A DNA stretch of 55,906 bases from Planctomycetota bacterium (GCA_016873095.1 VGYC01000022.1:1-55906); one strand, 5' to 3'. Positions 39,291-47,910 are shown, counted from the stretch's first letter. Numbers and translations: made by a program. Notes: generated from the letters alone by a model not told the origin.

Positions 39291-41258
39291 CTAGAGCCGC
39301 GCCAGCAGATTCTCCAGAACGGAAGCGTCCACCGGCTTCGTGAAGTGGTGATCGAAGCCGGCCTCCGCGGTCTGACGTTTGTTGTCTTCCTGTCCCCAGC
39401 CGGTCAGGGCGATGAGGAGCATCTCCTTGCCCCAGGGCTGCTGCCGGATATAGCGTGCGGCTTCCAGGCCGTTCATCTTCGGCATACCAATATCCAGCAG
39501 CACGACATCGGGGCGGAAAGTCGCCGCGCATTGCACCGCCTCAAGACCGTCGTTGGCGGTCTGGATGTCATGCCCCGTCAGCCGCAGCAACATCGCCAGA
39601 CTCTCCACGGAGTCGCGCAGGTCGTCGGCGATGAGGATACGGCGACGCGGTCCGGCGCGGCGCTGCTTGCCATCCGTGCCCGGCTCCGGCGGCGATACCG
39701 GCGTTTCGACGATCGGCAGCCGGACCGTGAACTCGCTGCCCTTGCCGGGGCCGGCACTCCGGGCGGCGACGCTGCCGCCGTGCAGTTCCACCAATCCGCG
39801 CACCAGGGCCAGTCCGATGCCGAGTCCTCCCTGGGACCGCTCCAGGGCCGGCGTCACCTGCGAGAACATCTCGAATACGTGTGCCAGTTGCTCGGAGGCG
39901 ATGCCGATGCCGGTATCTCGCACCGCCAGCACGACGTCTCGGTCTTGCCGCTCGGCGGTCAGCCAGATCCGGCCACCTTTCTCGGTATACTTGGCGGCAT
40001 TGTTGAGAAGATTCGAGATGACCTGGGCCAGACGCGTCGGGTCGGCCTCGAGATGGATCGGCTCCGGCGGCAGAGTGATCGTCAACGCATGTGCCTGGGC
40101 GTCGATCAGCGGGCGGGCGGCTTCGGTGGCCACGCGCACCACAGCCGCCAGTTCGACCCGCTCCTTGCGAAGTTGCAATTTTGCCCGCGTGATTCGCGAA
40201 ATATCGAGCAGGTCATCAATGAGCCGGACCATCTGCTGAACCTGCCTGTCGATGATGTCCCGGGCGCCTTGCAACTCGGCATCGGCCAGTTCTGCCAGGC
40301 GCAGCACGTAGGTGGCATTTCGGATGGGAGCCAGTGGATTGCGCAGCTCGTGCGCCAGCGTCGCCAAGAACTCATCCTTGCGGCGGTCGGCTTCCTTCAA
40401 CTCCTCTTCCGCTTTCTTTTTCTCCGTGATGTCCTCGGCGATACCGGCCATCCGGTAGACTCGACCGTCTGCATCTCTTACCGGAAAAGCCCGATCCCAG
40501 ACCCAGCGCACGCTGCCGTCCGGTCGGACCACGCGGTATTCCGTGTCGGTCGATTCGCCGAGCGCATGTTTCTCCAGGATAATCGTCCGCACCCGTTCCT
40601 GATCGTCGGGATGAATGGCTTCCAGAAACGACCTGGGATACTCGTAAAGGCTCTGACAGGTTCGGCCCCAGACCTTTTCGTAGGCGGGACTGATGTACAG
40701 AAGCTTCGTCGTCTGCAGGTTGCTCATCCAGAAGACTTCGCTGATGTTCTCCGCAAACTGGCGGAATCGCTCCTCGGAGTCGGCCAGCACTTCTTCGGCC
40801 CGCAACCGATCGGTAATGTCGATCGCCATGCCGCCGATGAAGGCCGGGCTTCCCTCGGGCCCCAGGATCGGGAACTTGCTGACGATCGAGTGATGAACGA
40901 TGCCATCGGCCTGTTCCAGCTTTTCGATGACCTGTATGCCCTTGTCGCTGGTCTGCGCCTTCTGGTCATTCTGCTTGAATTGCGCCGCGGTCTGCGGCGG
41001 GAAAAGGTCATCGTCGCTCTTGCCGAGCAATCTGTCCGGCGGGCAATTGAACGCACTGGCGGCAGCGTCGTTGACGTAGACATAGCGGCCATGCAGGTCC
41101 TTGATCCAGGCAAGGCCCGGAAGTGATTGCATGAAGCGGGCAAAGCGCTCCTCGCTCTGCCGCAACGCCTCTTCCATTCGTCGCCGCTCGGTGATGTCCA
41201 GGACCAGTGCCACCCAGCCGTCGGGCGTGCCGCCCGCGTCCAGCGTTGGCGCGTACAC
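39291..41258 (-). CDS. Hybrid sensor histidine kinase, C-terminal part (after in-frame TGA)
   Basis: About 655 residues from a GTG at 41258, in the same frame as the upstream 41268-41930 part and separated from it only by TGA plus three codons. It contains the end of one PAS/PAC unit (GWVALVLDITERR) and two further PAS domains. HisKA follows with the phospho-accepting His in FLATLAHELRNPLAP. HATPase has N-box ISNLLNNAAKY and G-boxes DTGIGIA and GGLGIGLAL. A C-terminal receiver has D in DVVLLDIGMPKMNG and ends TKPVDASVLENLLA. All catalytic residues are present. Without readthrough it would be a soluble kinase, if translated at all. Confidence 0.85.
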   Translation of the reverse strand: MYAPTLDAGGTPDGWVALVLDITERRRMEEALRQSEERFARFMQSLPGLAWIKDLHGRYVYVNDAAASAFNCPPDRLLGKSDDDLFPPQTAAQFKQNDQKAQTSDKGIQVIEKLEQADGIVHHSIVSKFPILGPEGSPAFIGGMAIDITDRLRAEEVLADSEERFRQFAENISEVFWMSNLQTTKLLYISPAYEKVWGRTCQSLYEYPRSFLEAIHPDDQERVRTIILEKHALGESTDTEYRVVRPDGSVRWVWDRAFPVRDADGRVYRMAGIAEDITEKKKAEEELKEADRRKDEFLATLAHELRNPLAPIRNATYVLRLAELADAELQGARDIIDRQVQQMVRLIDDLLDISRITRAKLQLRKERVELAAVVRVATEAARPLIDAQAHALTITLPPEPIHLEADPTRLAQVISNLLNNAAKYTEKGGRIWLTAERQDRDVVLAVRDTGIGIASEQLAHVFEMFSQVTPALERSQGGLGIGLALVRGLVELHGGSVAARSAGPGKGSEFTVRLPIVETPVSPPEPGTDGKQRRAGPRRRILIADDLRDSVESLAMLLRLTGHDIQTANDGLEAVQCAATFRPDVVLLDIGMPKMNGLEAARYIRQQPWGKEMLLIALTGWGQEDNKRQTAEAGFDHHFTKPVDASVLENLLARL

Positions 41259-41267
41259 GGCGTTGAC

Positions 41268-41930
41268 TCAGCGCAGGCCGATGCCCTGAAAATGAACCTG
41301 TTGCTCGTAGCGCACGACTTCGCCTGCAAGCACCTTCTCGAAGCTGGGGCGCAATTGCGTGAACGCCTGCATGCCGATGATGTCTGCGATGGGACGGCCG
41401 ATCATGTCTTTCGGCGAACGTCCGAACCAGGCGGCATAAGGGCGGTTGACCCAGAGATAAGTGAAGTCGCGACGGCAGCGCGTCACCGGTGCCGCCAGGC
41501 TCTCCGTCACGATCTCGAGCTGGTGCAATGCCGCCTGCCGGGCAATATCGCTTTGCCTGGTCTTTTCGCGCTCGCGCTCCAGCCGGCGGCGGCCGGAACG
41601 CAGCGCCTCTCCGAAGCCGATGATCACGGCACACGAAACGCCATACGTGATCAGTCCGATGGTTTCACGAACGCCGAAAACAGCGATCGTGCCCCGCGGT
41701 TCGATGAACAGGTACTTGCTTGCCAGGAAGCCGACGATGACGACGAGTATGGCTGGCCGATAGCCCCCGACCCAGACTGCAACCGCCACGGCGCCGAAAA
41801 GAGTGGCCAGCGGCAAGTAGTCGCCTATCCAGGGATCAATCAGCCAGCGCACCAGGACGGCCACGCTGACGGCAAGAGCGGCCACGCCGTATTCAAGCAG
41901 CCGCAACGCGTGTTTAGGCAAGGTGCCCAC
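41268..41930 (-). CDS. Hybrid histidine kinase, N-terminal membrane part (premature stop)
   Basis: 220 residues. It has four hydrophobic helices in a DUF4118/KdpD-like arrangement (ALAVSVAVLVRWLIDPWIGDY ... KYLFIEPRGTIAVFG), then a coiled-coil linker (RRRLEREREKTRQ) and the first PAS domain (YLWVNRPYAAWFGRSP). It ends at a TGA (41268-41270) in GIGLR-stop-VNAVYAPT, where relatives have Trp (GLRWVNA). The kinase core continues in frame beyond the stop. A single TGG to TGA change, or a base-call error, explains this. Confidence 0.85.
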   Translation of the reverse strand: MGTLPKHALRLLEYGVAALAVSVAVLVRWLIDPWIGDYLPLATLFGAVAVAVWVGGYRPAILVVIVGFLASKYLFIEPRGTIAVFGVRETIGLITYGVSCAVIIGFGEALRSGRRRLEREREKTRQSDIARQAALHQLEIVTESLAAPVTRCRRDFTYLWVNRPYAAWFGRSPKDMIGRPIADIIGMQAFTQLRPSFEKVLAGEVVRYEQQVHFQGIGLR

Positions 41931-42183
41931 CTCCCGCCGTTGGCAGTCCGTGACCTGTGCGGAAATGCCGCGACAACGGCGTGCCCCAAACCTGACTTGA
42001 TGTCCCGGGCCGCCGGCTGGCGAAAGCGCTGGGATTCACCGCCATCATTTTATTGAGGACCGCACGGCGAATGTAGCGTGGAATTCGCGTGCGCCGGTCG
42101 CACCGAACTGGAAATGCGTGCTACACGAAACGGCAGGCTGGCAAGGACCTGGACTCGGGCTACATCGACGGCCGGCGGGAGTC

Positions 42184-43125
42184 CTATGGTTCGGAATCGC
42201 TTGGCCCCATGGCGCCGTCGTCTGCGCGGACACCGGCAGCGATCTTGCCCCTGTGATTCTTGTAGATGTCGTTGTCGAACGGCAGCGAACGTGTGGTCAT
42301 GAACTCGACATGGCCATCCTGGAAGAGAATGTTCTGTCCCCTGCCGGCATGGTTGGGGCTGTTGTCATCGGAGTCCGGATCGTACGGCGGCCGGTCGCTC
42401 ATGAGCGGCAAGCGCGCCGCCTTGTCCTGGTTATAAGTCGGCGGATGATAGCTCCCATCGTCCCGGAAGCCGAGCGAATAGGCGTAGCAGGGCGCCAGCG
42501 ACCGGGCGTGCTTGAGGAACTCCGCACGGCTCATGTTCTTGAGCTGATCATAGGTATGCGGGCACGGCTTGCCTGGACCGTTGCCCGGGCAGCGGACGCT
42601 GACATCCGGCTTGAGAACGCCCGCGTCGATGAGCATGGGGATCATCATGCCGGCGGCATTGTGCGGGGCCTCGGCATGGACGTTCGGGAAGTGGCCTTTC
42701 TGGTCGTGATAGGTTTTGAGGCCGGAGTGGAAGACACGCAGGTTCTCGCGGCATTCAATGTTGGTGCGATCGCGCAGGTTGAAGAGTGCAGGCACGCCGA
42801 TGCCGACAGCCAGCAAGATCACCGCGGCGGCGGCCACCACGTCGGCGCGGCGCCAGAAGGGTCGCTCCGCGCCGCTTGGCCGCGCCGTCACCGGTGCGCG
42901 CGGCAGTGTCTGGCTGCAATACTCCGCCACGCGGCCCAGCGTCCGGTAGACCAGGTCGGCCGGCGGCTGAGGCGGCTCACGGTCCGCCTCGAGCGGTTCC
43001 AGGGCACGACGCAGCTTTTCCAGCTTCTCCCGGCCGGCCGCATCAGCCGCGAGATATGCTTCCACCTCGCGCTGCGCCGGCTCGTCCAGACAGTTCAAAA
43101 GGTAGCCGATCAGGTTCTTTTCCAT
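42184..43125 (-). CDS. Sigma-factor-associated membrane protein with H-x9-DG (DUF1559-like) C-terminus
   Basis: About 313 residues. The N-terminal ~80 residues resemble a planctomycete anti-sigma leader (NLIGYLLNCLDEPAQREVEAYLAAD ... LEKLRRALEPLE) but lack the HxxxCxxC zinc motif. One transmembrane helix follows (DVVAAAAVILLAVGIGVPAL). The outer part starts RDRTNIECRENLRVFHSGLKTY, like the post-helix region of planctomycete pseudopilin-type DUF1559 proteins, and ends with NHAGRGQNILFQDGHVEF, the H-x9-DG signature. It lies 26 bp after the sigma-factor gene, so it probably regulates that factor. The ATG at 43125 is chosen because the frame upstream overlaps the sigma gene. Confidence 0.75.
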   Translation of the reverse strand: MEKNLIGYLLNCLDEPAQREVEAYLAADAAGREKLEKLRRALEPLEADREPPQPPADLVYRTLGRVAEYCSQTLPRAPVTARPSGAERPFWRRADVVAAAAVILLAVGIGVPALFNLRDRTNIECRENLRVFHSGLKTYHDQKGHFPNVHAEAPHNAAGMMIPMLIDAGVLKPDVSVRCPGNGPGKPCPHTYDQLKNMSRAEFLKHARSLAPCYAYSLGFRDDGSYHPPTYNQDKAARLPLMSDRPPYDPDSDDNSPNHAGRGQNILFQDGHVEFMTTRSLPFDNDIYKNHRGKIAAGVRADDGAMGPSDSEP

Positions 43126-43151
43126 GGCGATGTTACACTCGCTGCTTGGCT

Positions 43152-43787
43152 TCACGGTTCGCGCAACGCGGATACTTCCGACCAGGCTTCCTGCAGGCGC
43201 ATCAAGGCAGCATGCAGGCGGGACTTCACCGTCCCCACCGGGATGCCCATGATGTCCGCGATATCCTTGTATTTCAAGCCCTGGTAGTAAGCCAGGATGA
43301 CCACCTGTTTGAGGAAGTCCGGCAGGCGATCGACGCTGGCGCGAACCCGCTGCCGACGCTCCTCTCCCTGGGCCTGGTCGATGGGTCCGGCGTGCCGGCT
43401 CTCGACAAGGTCGAACAGGTGGCTCAATTCCTCGCCACTGCCGTCCTCGCGTCCTTGCTCGAGGCTCAGCGCCTGGTTGCGTCCGACGCGTCGCAAGGCG
43501 TCGATGGCCTGGTGGGTGGCTATGGTGTACAGCCACGGCCGCACCGGCCGGCCCTGCTCGTACTGGCCGATTTTTGTGAACACCTGCAAGAAGGTGTTTT
43601 GAAAGACATCCTCGGCCAGCGTGCGGTCGCCCAGGTAGCGGCACAGGTAGCCGTACAGTTCGCCCTGGTAACGCCGGACCAGCACCCCGAACGCCTCGCG
43701 CTGCCCGCGACGGAAACTCACCAGCAGCTCCTCATCGGAGCAGCTCGTCAGGGGGTCGAGAAGGTCCACTTTGCCTCTAGGGTTCAT
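43152..43787 (-). CDS. RNA polymerase ECF-type sigma factor
   Basis: About 211 residues. Region 2 is clear: SDEELLVSFRRGQREAFGVLVRRYQGELYGYLCRYLGDRTLAEDVFQNTFLQVF. The -10 recognition helix includes RPWLYTIATHQAIDALRR. Region 4 (LPDFLKQVVILAYYQGLKY, then DIADIMGIPVGTVKSRLHAALMRL) has the usual helix-turn-helix. It is the upstream partner of the H-x9-DG membrane protein gene, with which it should be co-transcribed. Confidence 0.92.
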   Translation of the reverse strand: MNPRGKVDLLDPLTSCSDEELLVSFRRGQREAFGVLVRRYQGELYGYLCRYLGDRTLAEDVFQNTFLQVFTKIGQYEQGRPVRPWLYTIATHQAIDALRRVGRNQALSLEQGREDGSGEELSHLFDLVESRHAGPIDQAQGEERRQRVRASVDRLPDFLKQVVILAYYQGLKYKDIADIMGIPVGTVKSRLHAALMRLQEAWSEVSALREP

Positions 43788-43835
43788 ACGCCGGTCCCGT
43801 CGTGGGGGTTCGTGGGCCGGGAGAATGGCAGCCGT

Positions 43836-44000
43836 CTATTTCTTCTTGGCCTTCTTGGCTTTCTTCTTCTTGCCGCCCTGGCTCTTGGCCTGGGCACTCT
43901 TGGTCTGGGCGGACTCGCCGGCCTTCTTCTTGCCGAAAATGGCGTCGTAACCGTCGGAGAACTTCTTGGTCTCGGCCAAACCCACGCGTACGATGCTCAC
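43836..44000 (-). CDS. Small basic conserved protein, 54 aa
   Basis: A GTG at 44000 with a perfect upstream GGGAGGAAAC starts a 54-residue protein. Its head is SIVRVGLAETKKFSDGYDAI, then FGKKKAGESAQTK, and it ends in a lysine/alanine tail (GGKKKKAKKAKKK). The head looks conserved rather than random, and the tail resembles histone-H1-like or nucleic-acid-binding tails. I believe similar short proteins occur in other planctomycetes but cannot search here. It sits just upstream of the sigma factor on the same strand, 48 bp away. Confidence 0.6.
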   Translation of the reverse strand: MSIVRVGLAETKKFSDGYDAIFGKKKAGESAQTKSAQAKSQGGKKKKAKKAKKK

Positions 44001-44502
44001 GGATGTTTCCTCCCAATGGGGGTCCACGCAGGTCGGGCCTCGGGCCCGACGCTCGACAGGGCGTTGCTCGCGAAAGGCACGCGCCTTCCGGGAGCCGCAC
44101 TTCATCCGGCGTATAGTTTAAATGATGAGCAACGACTTGTCATCAAGCGAGAAAACAAAAAAACGCCCAGCAAGGAGGTTCCCTGAATCCTTCGTCAGAC
44201 GGGTTGGCATGATCTGCGAAGGGCCCTAAGGAGTTCCCGCCCTTGCCAGGCGGAAGTCGCGAGTCGGCAGACGGGAGATTAGCATGTCAGGCAGGCTTTC
44301 CCCCCAACTAGCTTTATTCATTTGACATGGGGTTGTCAATAGCGACAACGAAATGTCAATCCGCCGTTTCCCGCGGCCTACGGGTCGTGCCGGTCGTGCC
44401 GCGTGTCGGGATTGGAAGTGCCGGAAGGCGCCAAGTTGTGACCGGGGACGCGTGGCTCCGTTCCTTAATCCGCAAATCTTACGAATGCGTGGAGCACGCC
44501 AG
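44001..44502. other. Gene-free stretch
   Basis: No supportable ORF. It contains an AT-rich patch (about 44112-44165) that could hold promoter sequence for the small basic protein, a short GTTGTC...GACAAC dyad near 44333-44350, and a 14-bp direct repeat CTGGCGTGCTCCAC (minus strand) that flanks the stop codon of the M20 peptidase gene. Confidence 0.5.
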
Positions 44503-45645
44503 CTAAGTGGAGCACGCCAGCCGATACAGAATCTCCCCCGCCTTCTCGACCTCGTCGAGCGGCACCCACTCGTCCTTGGTGTGGGCGCAGGCAATGTCGC
44601 CCGGGCCGAAGACCACCGACGGGATGCCGGCGTCGGCCAGCGTGCTCGCGTCGGTGCCGTAGGGAACGACCTGCACCTCGTGCTTGCCGACGACGGAATT
44701 AATTGCATTGCCCAGGAGCTTTGTCAATTCGCCCGACAGCTTCGGCGACAGCGCTCCCTTCGACATCCATGGCCGTTCGCATTCCACCGCGAAATCGAGG
44801 TTGCCCTTGTCTTTCAGATAGGCCATCAGTTCATCGGGCGCCTTGTCCGGGTCTTCGCCGGCAACGACGCGGCGATCGACCTCGATGCGGCATCGGTCCG
44901 GCACGGTGTTGACGCTGGTGCCGCCGGCGATCATGCCGACGCTGAGCGTGGCCGGCCCCAGCAGCGGATCGACGCGCGTGCCGCGCAGGTGCTCGGCATA
45001 GCGCTCGATGGCTTGCAGGACGCGGCCCATGCGATAGACGGCGTTGACGCCGCGCTCGGGACTGGAGCTATGGCAGGAGCGGCCCGTGGTGGTGACGTTC
45101 CAGCGGACCACGCCCTTGTGCGCGTGCACGATATTGAGCTGCGTCGGCTCGGCGACGACGGCGAAGTCGGCCTTCGGGCCCTTGCCCGCCAGCACCTTGA
45201 CGCCCTGAAACGTGTGTTCCTCATCGACACTGCAGGCCATGATGACGTTGGCGGCGCCGCGCGGCTTGTCCTTCACCACGCGCGCGAATGCCCAGAGCAT
45301 GCAGGCCATGCCCCCCTTGATGTCGCACGCCCCGCGGCCATAGAGCCGGCCGTTCTCGATCTTCGCGCCGAAGGGCTCGATGATCATGTTGTCGATCGGC
45401 ACCGTGTCCTGATGCGCTTCGAGCATGATGGTGCGTGTCGCGCCGGGGACATCACAGCGCGCCACGATATTGTCTCGCCCAAGGGCGATGGTCTGCCGCT
45501 CCCACGGCACGCCCAGGTCGCGAAAGAAGCCCTCCAGGTAGGCTGTCACACGGTGCTCGAGCGTGATCTCCTCCGGCAAGTCCCGGCCCATCGGGTTGAC
45601 GCTCGGCAGACGCACGAGGTCCTGCAGCAGCTTGGCAACTTCCAT
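44503..45645 (-). CDS. M20-family metallopeptidase (ArgE/DapE/CPG2 type)
   Basis: About 380 residues. Metal ligands can be followed in order: LEAHQDTVP (His and Asp), YGRGACDIKGG (bridging Asp), SVDEEHTFQG (catalytic Glu pair), AEPTQ and a late HTKDEWVPL. A dimerisation (lid) domain lies in the middle (HSSSPERGVNAVYRMGRVLQ). Family members deacylate N-acyl amino acids such as acetylornithine or succinyl-diaminopimelate, or cleave dipeptides; the substrate is not settled by sequence alone. The ATG at 45645 is supported by GGAGAC upstream; ATG at 45666 is possible. The last five residues are duplicated after the stop codon. Confidence 0.88.
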   Translation of the reverse strand: MEVAKLLQDLVRLPSVNPMGRDLPEEITLEHRVTAYLEGFFRDLGVPWERQTIALGRDNIVARCDVPGATRTIMLEAHQDTVPIDNMIIEPFGAKIENGRLYGRGACDIKGGMACMLWAFARVVKDKPRGAANVIMACSVDEEHTFQGVKVLAGKGPKADFAVVAEPTQLNIVHAHKGVVRWNVTTTGRSCHSSSPERGVNAVYRMGRVLQAIERYAEHLRGTRVDPLLGPATLSVGMIAGGTSVNTVPDRCRIEVDRRVVAGEDPDKAPDELMAYLKDKGNLDFAVECERPWMSKGALSPKLSGELTKLLGNAINSVVGKHEVQVVPYGTDASTLADAGIPSVVFGPGDIACAHTKDEWVPLDEVEKAGEILYRLACST

Positions 45646-45773
45646 CGGTGTCTCCGGTCTCCGCATGAATGGCGATGCACGCGCCGTGTCCCGGTCACCA
45701 TTGTAAGGAATCAGCCGATTATCGACAGCGAAACCGCTGCAAGCTAAAAGCGGACCGCTACTGGCTTTTGCTC

Positions 45774-45823
45774 TTGTCTTGTTAGGCAACTTGTCTATAC
45801 TCGTCTTGTAGACAAGCTGTCTA
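45774..45823 (+). promoter_or_regulatory. Promoter and BlaI-type operator of the blaI/blaR1-like operon
   Basis: TTGTCT (45774-45779) and TATACT (45796-45801), 16 bases apart, make a plausible sigma-70 promoter starting near 45808. Exactly there lies a perfect dyad TAGACAAGCTGTCTA (45809-45823), overlapping a larger dyad CTTGTCT ... AGACAAG (45790-45816). BlaI-family repressors bind TACA/TGTA-type dyads, so autoregulation is likely. Confidence 0.6.
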
Positions 45824-45838
45824 GTGAGGAGGCAGGGC

Positions 45839-46255
45839 ATGGCAGGCAGGGAGCAACTCCCGCCCAGGGTCACCGACGGCGAATGGGCGGTGCTGCAGCT
45901 CTTGTGGGAGCGTGGTTCCGCATCCATCCGTGAGCTGGCCCGCGCGCTGTATCCCAGCGGCGGCGCCTCGGAATACGCGACCGTTCACAAGTTCCTCGAG
46001 CGCCTCGAGGGCAAGGGCTGCGTGCGCCGCCAGCGGCGCGGCGGCGTCTATCTATTCAAGGCCAGCGTCGCCCGCGACGACATCATCGGCCGCGAATTGA
46101 CGGCGCTCGTGGACAAGATGGGGGGCGGCTCCTTGCAGCCGTTGCTCACCAACCTGGTGCGCGCCAAGGGCATCACCACCGACGAGCTGCGCGACCTCCT
46201 CAAACTGGTGGACGATCTCGACGCCCGCAAGAGGCCAAGGAAGCCGACCGTTTGA
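45839..46255 (+). CDS. BlaI/MecI/CopY-family transcriptional repressor
   Basis: About 138 residues. The winged-helix part VTDGEWAVLQLLWERGSASIRELARAL is followed by YATVHKFLERLEGKGCVRR, the recognition and wing region of the penicillinase-repressor family. The C-terminal helices (IIGRELTALVDKMGGG) would dimerise. A strong GAGGAGG precedes the ATG at 45839, and a dyad operator lies immediately upstream. The next gene, a BlaR1-like membrane protease, overlaps or follows closely, giving the classical sensor-protease/repressor pair. In planctomycetes such pairs are numerous and not tied to beta-lactamase; no resistance gene is adjacent. Confidence 0.92.
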   Translation: MAGREQLPPRVTDGEWAVLQLLWERGSASIRELARALYPSGGASEYATVHKFLERLEGKGCVRRQRRGGVYLFKASVARDDIIGRELTALVDKMGGGSLQPLLTNLVRAKGITTDELRDLLKLVDDLDARKRPRKPTV

Positions 46256-46284
46256 TGAACCCGGGAGATCTGGGAGGGCCAGGC

Positions 46285-47910
46285 ATGACGGACCTGCTGG
46301 AGATTGCCCTGAGCAATGCCGCCATGGCGACGGCGCTGGCGGTGCTGGCGGCGGTGGTGTGCCGCGTCTACCGGCGTTCGGCGTTCGCCCACGGCGTCTG
46401 GCTTGTCGTGCTCGTCAAGCTGGTCACTCCGCCGCTGGTAACGGTGCCGCTGCCGTGGTTCGCCGAGCCGGCCGACGAAGTTGTCGTCCCGGCGTTCCTG
46501 ATGCTGGACCGGGCTGCACCCGCCGTGAACTTGCTTGTGGATCAGGCCCGAAATCCGGCGGTTGAACCATTTGATGCCGTGGCCGCCGAGGATGCTGCGA
46601 CGCATGGCTCGCTCAGCTCCTGGAAGCTGCCGATCGTGATTGTCTGGCTAACCGGCTCGGTGTGCGTGCTGGCGTGGATGGCGAGGTCGATCGTTCGTTT
46701 TCGGCGTCTGCTGCGTTTCGCGCGTCCGGCGGAGGGCGTAGTGGAAGAAATCACGGCCGAGCTGGCGCGGCGTCTCAAGCTGGCGCGCCATCCCGAAGTC
46801 TGCCTGGTGCCTGGGACGGTGTCACCGATGCTGTGGGGGCTGGGCGCCCGCCCGCGCGTGCTGTTGCCCGTGGAGTTGTTGCCGCGCCTCGACCGCGAGC
46901 AGTTGCGCACCATCATCTTGCACGAACTGGCGCACTGGCAGCGGCGCGACCACTGGGTGCGGCCGCTGGAGATGGTCGTGACGGCGCTGTACTGGTGGCA
47001 TCCGGCCGTGTGGTGGGCCCGTGCGGAACTCCGTGAAGCCGAGGAGCAATGTTGCGATGCCTGGGTGATCGCGACCATCGAAGGGGCCGAACGCGCCTAC
47101 GCGCTGGCTCTGCTGGAAACCGTGGCTTTTCTCTCCAGGACCCGCGTGCCGCTGCCGGTCTCGGCCAGCGGCATCGGGCAAGTTTCCCATTTACGCAGGA
47201 GATTGACCATGATCATGACGGGACACAAACGCCGTTCGCTCACCTGGGCCGGATGCGCCGCTCTGCTGGCGATCGGCCTGCTGGCGCTGCCGCTGCTGCC
47301 GATCCGCGCCCAGCAGGCGGACAAGAAAGAGTTGCGCGGCGTCATCAATCTGCAAGTCGATGGTGGTGCCGGCTCGTTCGAAATCCTGCTCGGCGGCGAC
47401 GGCGCTCCGGACAAGGAGGCCATCGAGCTGCTGAAACGGGCCCTGAAACTCTTGGCCGAGAAGCAACAGGTCAAGCCATTGCCTAACAAGCAGGCCAAGG
47501 CCCAGCGCGAGGAGGCCGAGAATCTTGTCCAAGCTGTAGGGATGTTGGAAGCTCAGGCTGCCGAGCAACGCCGCAAGCTAGCGGAAACGCAAGCCAAGCT
47601 AGCGCGGGCGCGAGAACGCCTTGCCCAACTCAAAGGCGGCCCCGGCGGTGGCGCCATGCCCATGCACCTCGAGCTGAAGCTGGCCCCAGACGGCACCGCC
47701 AAGAAGGCCATCATTCTCGGCACGCCCGCCAAGAAAATAGAGATACCGCGGAATCTCATTCTGAAGATTGTCGACGGCAAGATCACGGGCATCGACGCTC
47801 GCAAGGCGGCGCCCTCGCCCGACGAGTTGCGTGCCCGACTCGATCGCCTGCTCCGCGAAGTCGAAGAGTTGCGCCGAGCCATTCCGGCGAATCCGACACC
47901 CAAGCAGTAA
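46285..47910 (+). CDS. M56-family (BlaR1-like) membrane metallopeptidase
   Basis: About 541 residues. N-terminal transmembrane helices (ALAVLAAVVCRVY, AHGVWLVVLVKLVTPPLVTV) precede the zinc-protease core with TIILHELAHWQRRDHWVR (HExxH) and an EAEEQCCDAWV segment. A further transmembrane helix (WAGCAALLAIGLLALPLL) follows. The C-terminal ~200 residues are not a penicillin-binding sensor but a coiled coil (EEAENLVQAVGMLEAQAAEQ) plus a small domain. It would cleave or inactivate the BlaI-like repressor in response to an unknown signal. The ATG at 46285 has GGGAGG upstream; ATG at 46255 overlaps the repressor stop and is an alternative. Confidence 0.88.
   Translation: MTDLLEIALSNAAMATALAVLAAVVCRVYRRSAFAHGVWLVVLVKLVTPPLVTVPLPWFAEPADEVVVPAFLMLDRAAPAVNLLVDQARNPAVEPFDAVAAEDAATHGSLSSWKLPIVIVWLTGSVCVLAWMARSIVRFRRLLRFARPAEGVVEEITAELARRLKLARHPEVCLVPGTVSPMLWGLGARPRVLLPVELLPRLDREQLRTIILHELAHWQRRDHWVRPLEMVVTALYWWHPAVWWARAELREAEEQCCDAWVIATIEGAERAYALALLETVAFLSRTRVPLPVSASGIGQVSHLRRRLTMIMTGHKRRSLTWAGCAALLAIGLLALPLLPIRAQQADKKELRGVINLQVDGGAGSFEILLGGDGAPDKEAIELLKRALKLLAEKQQVKPLPNKQAKAQREEAENLVQAVGMLEAQAAEQRRKLAETQAKLARARERLAQLKGGPGGGAMPMHLELKLAPDGTAKKAIILGTPAKKIEIPRNLILKIVDGKITGIDARKAAPSPDELRARLDRLLREVEELRRAIPANPTPKQ

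Noticed and set aside
39183-41126. Long plus-strand open frame (647 codons)
   Set aside because: It is antisense to the histidine kinase, has no recognisable family and the composition of a frame shadow; the opposite strand carries clear HisKA, HATPase and receiver motifs.
41268-41270. Selenocysteine or Trp recoding at TGA
   Set aside because: The family has Trp, not Cys/Sec, at this site, and many genes here use TGA as their normal stop, so recoding is not supported.
45839-47910. Beta-lactam resistance operon
   Set aside because: The BlaR1-like protein lacks a penicillin-binding sensor domain and no beta-lactamase gene is near.
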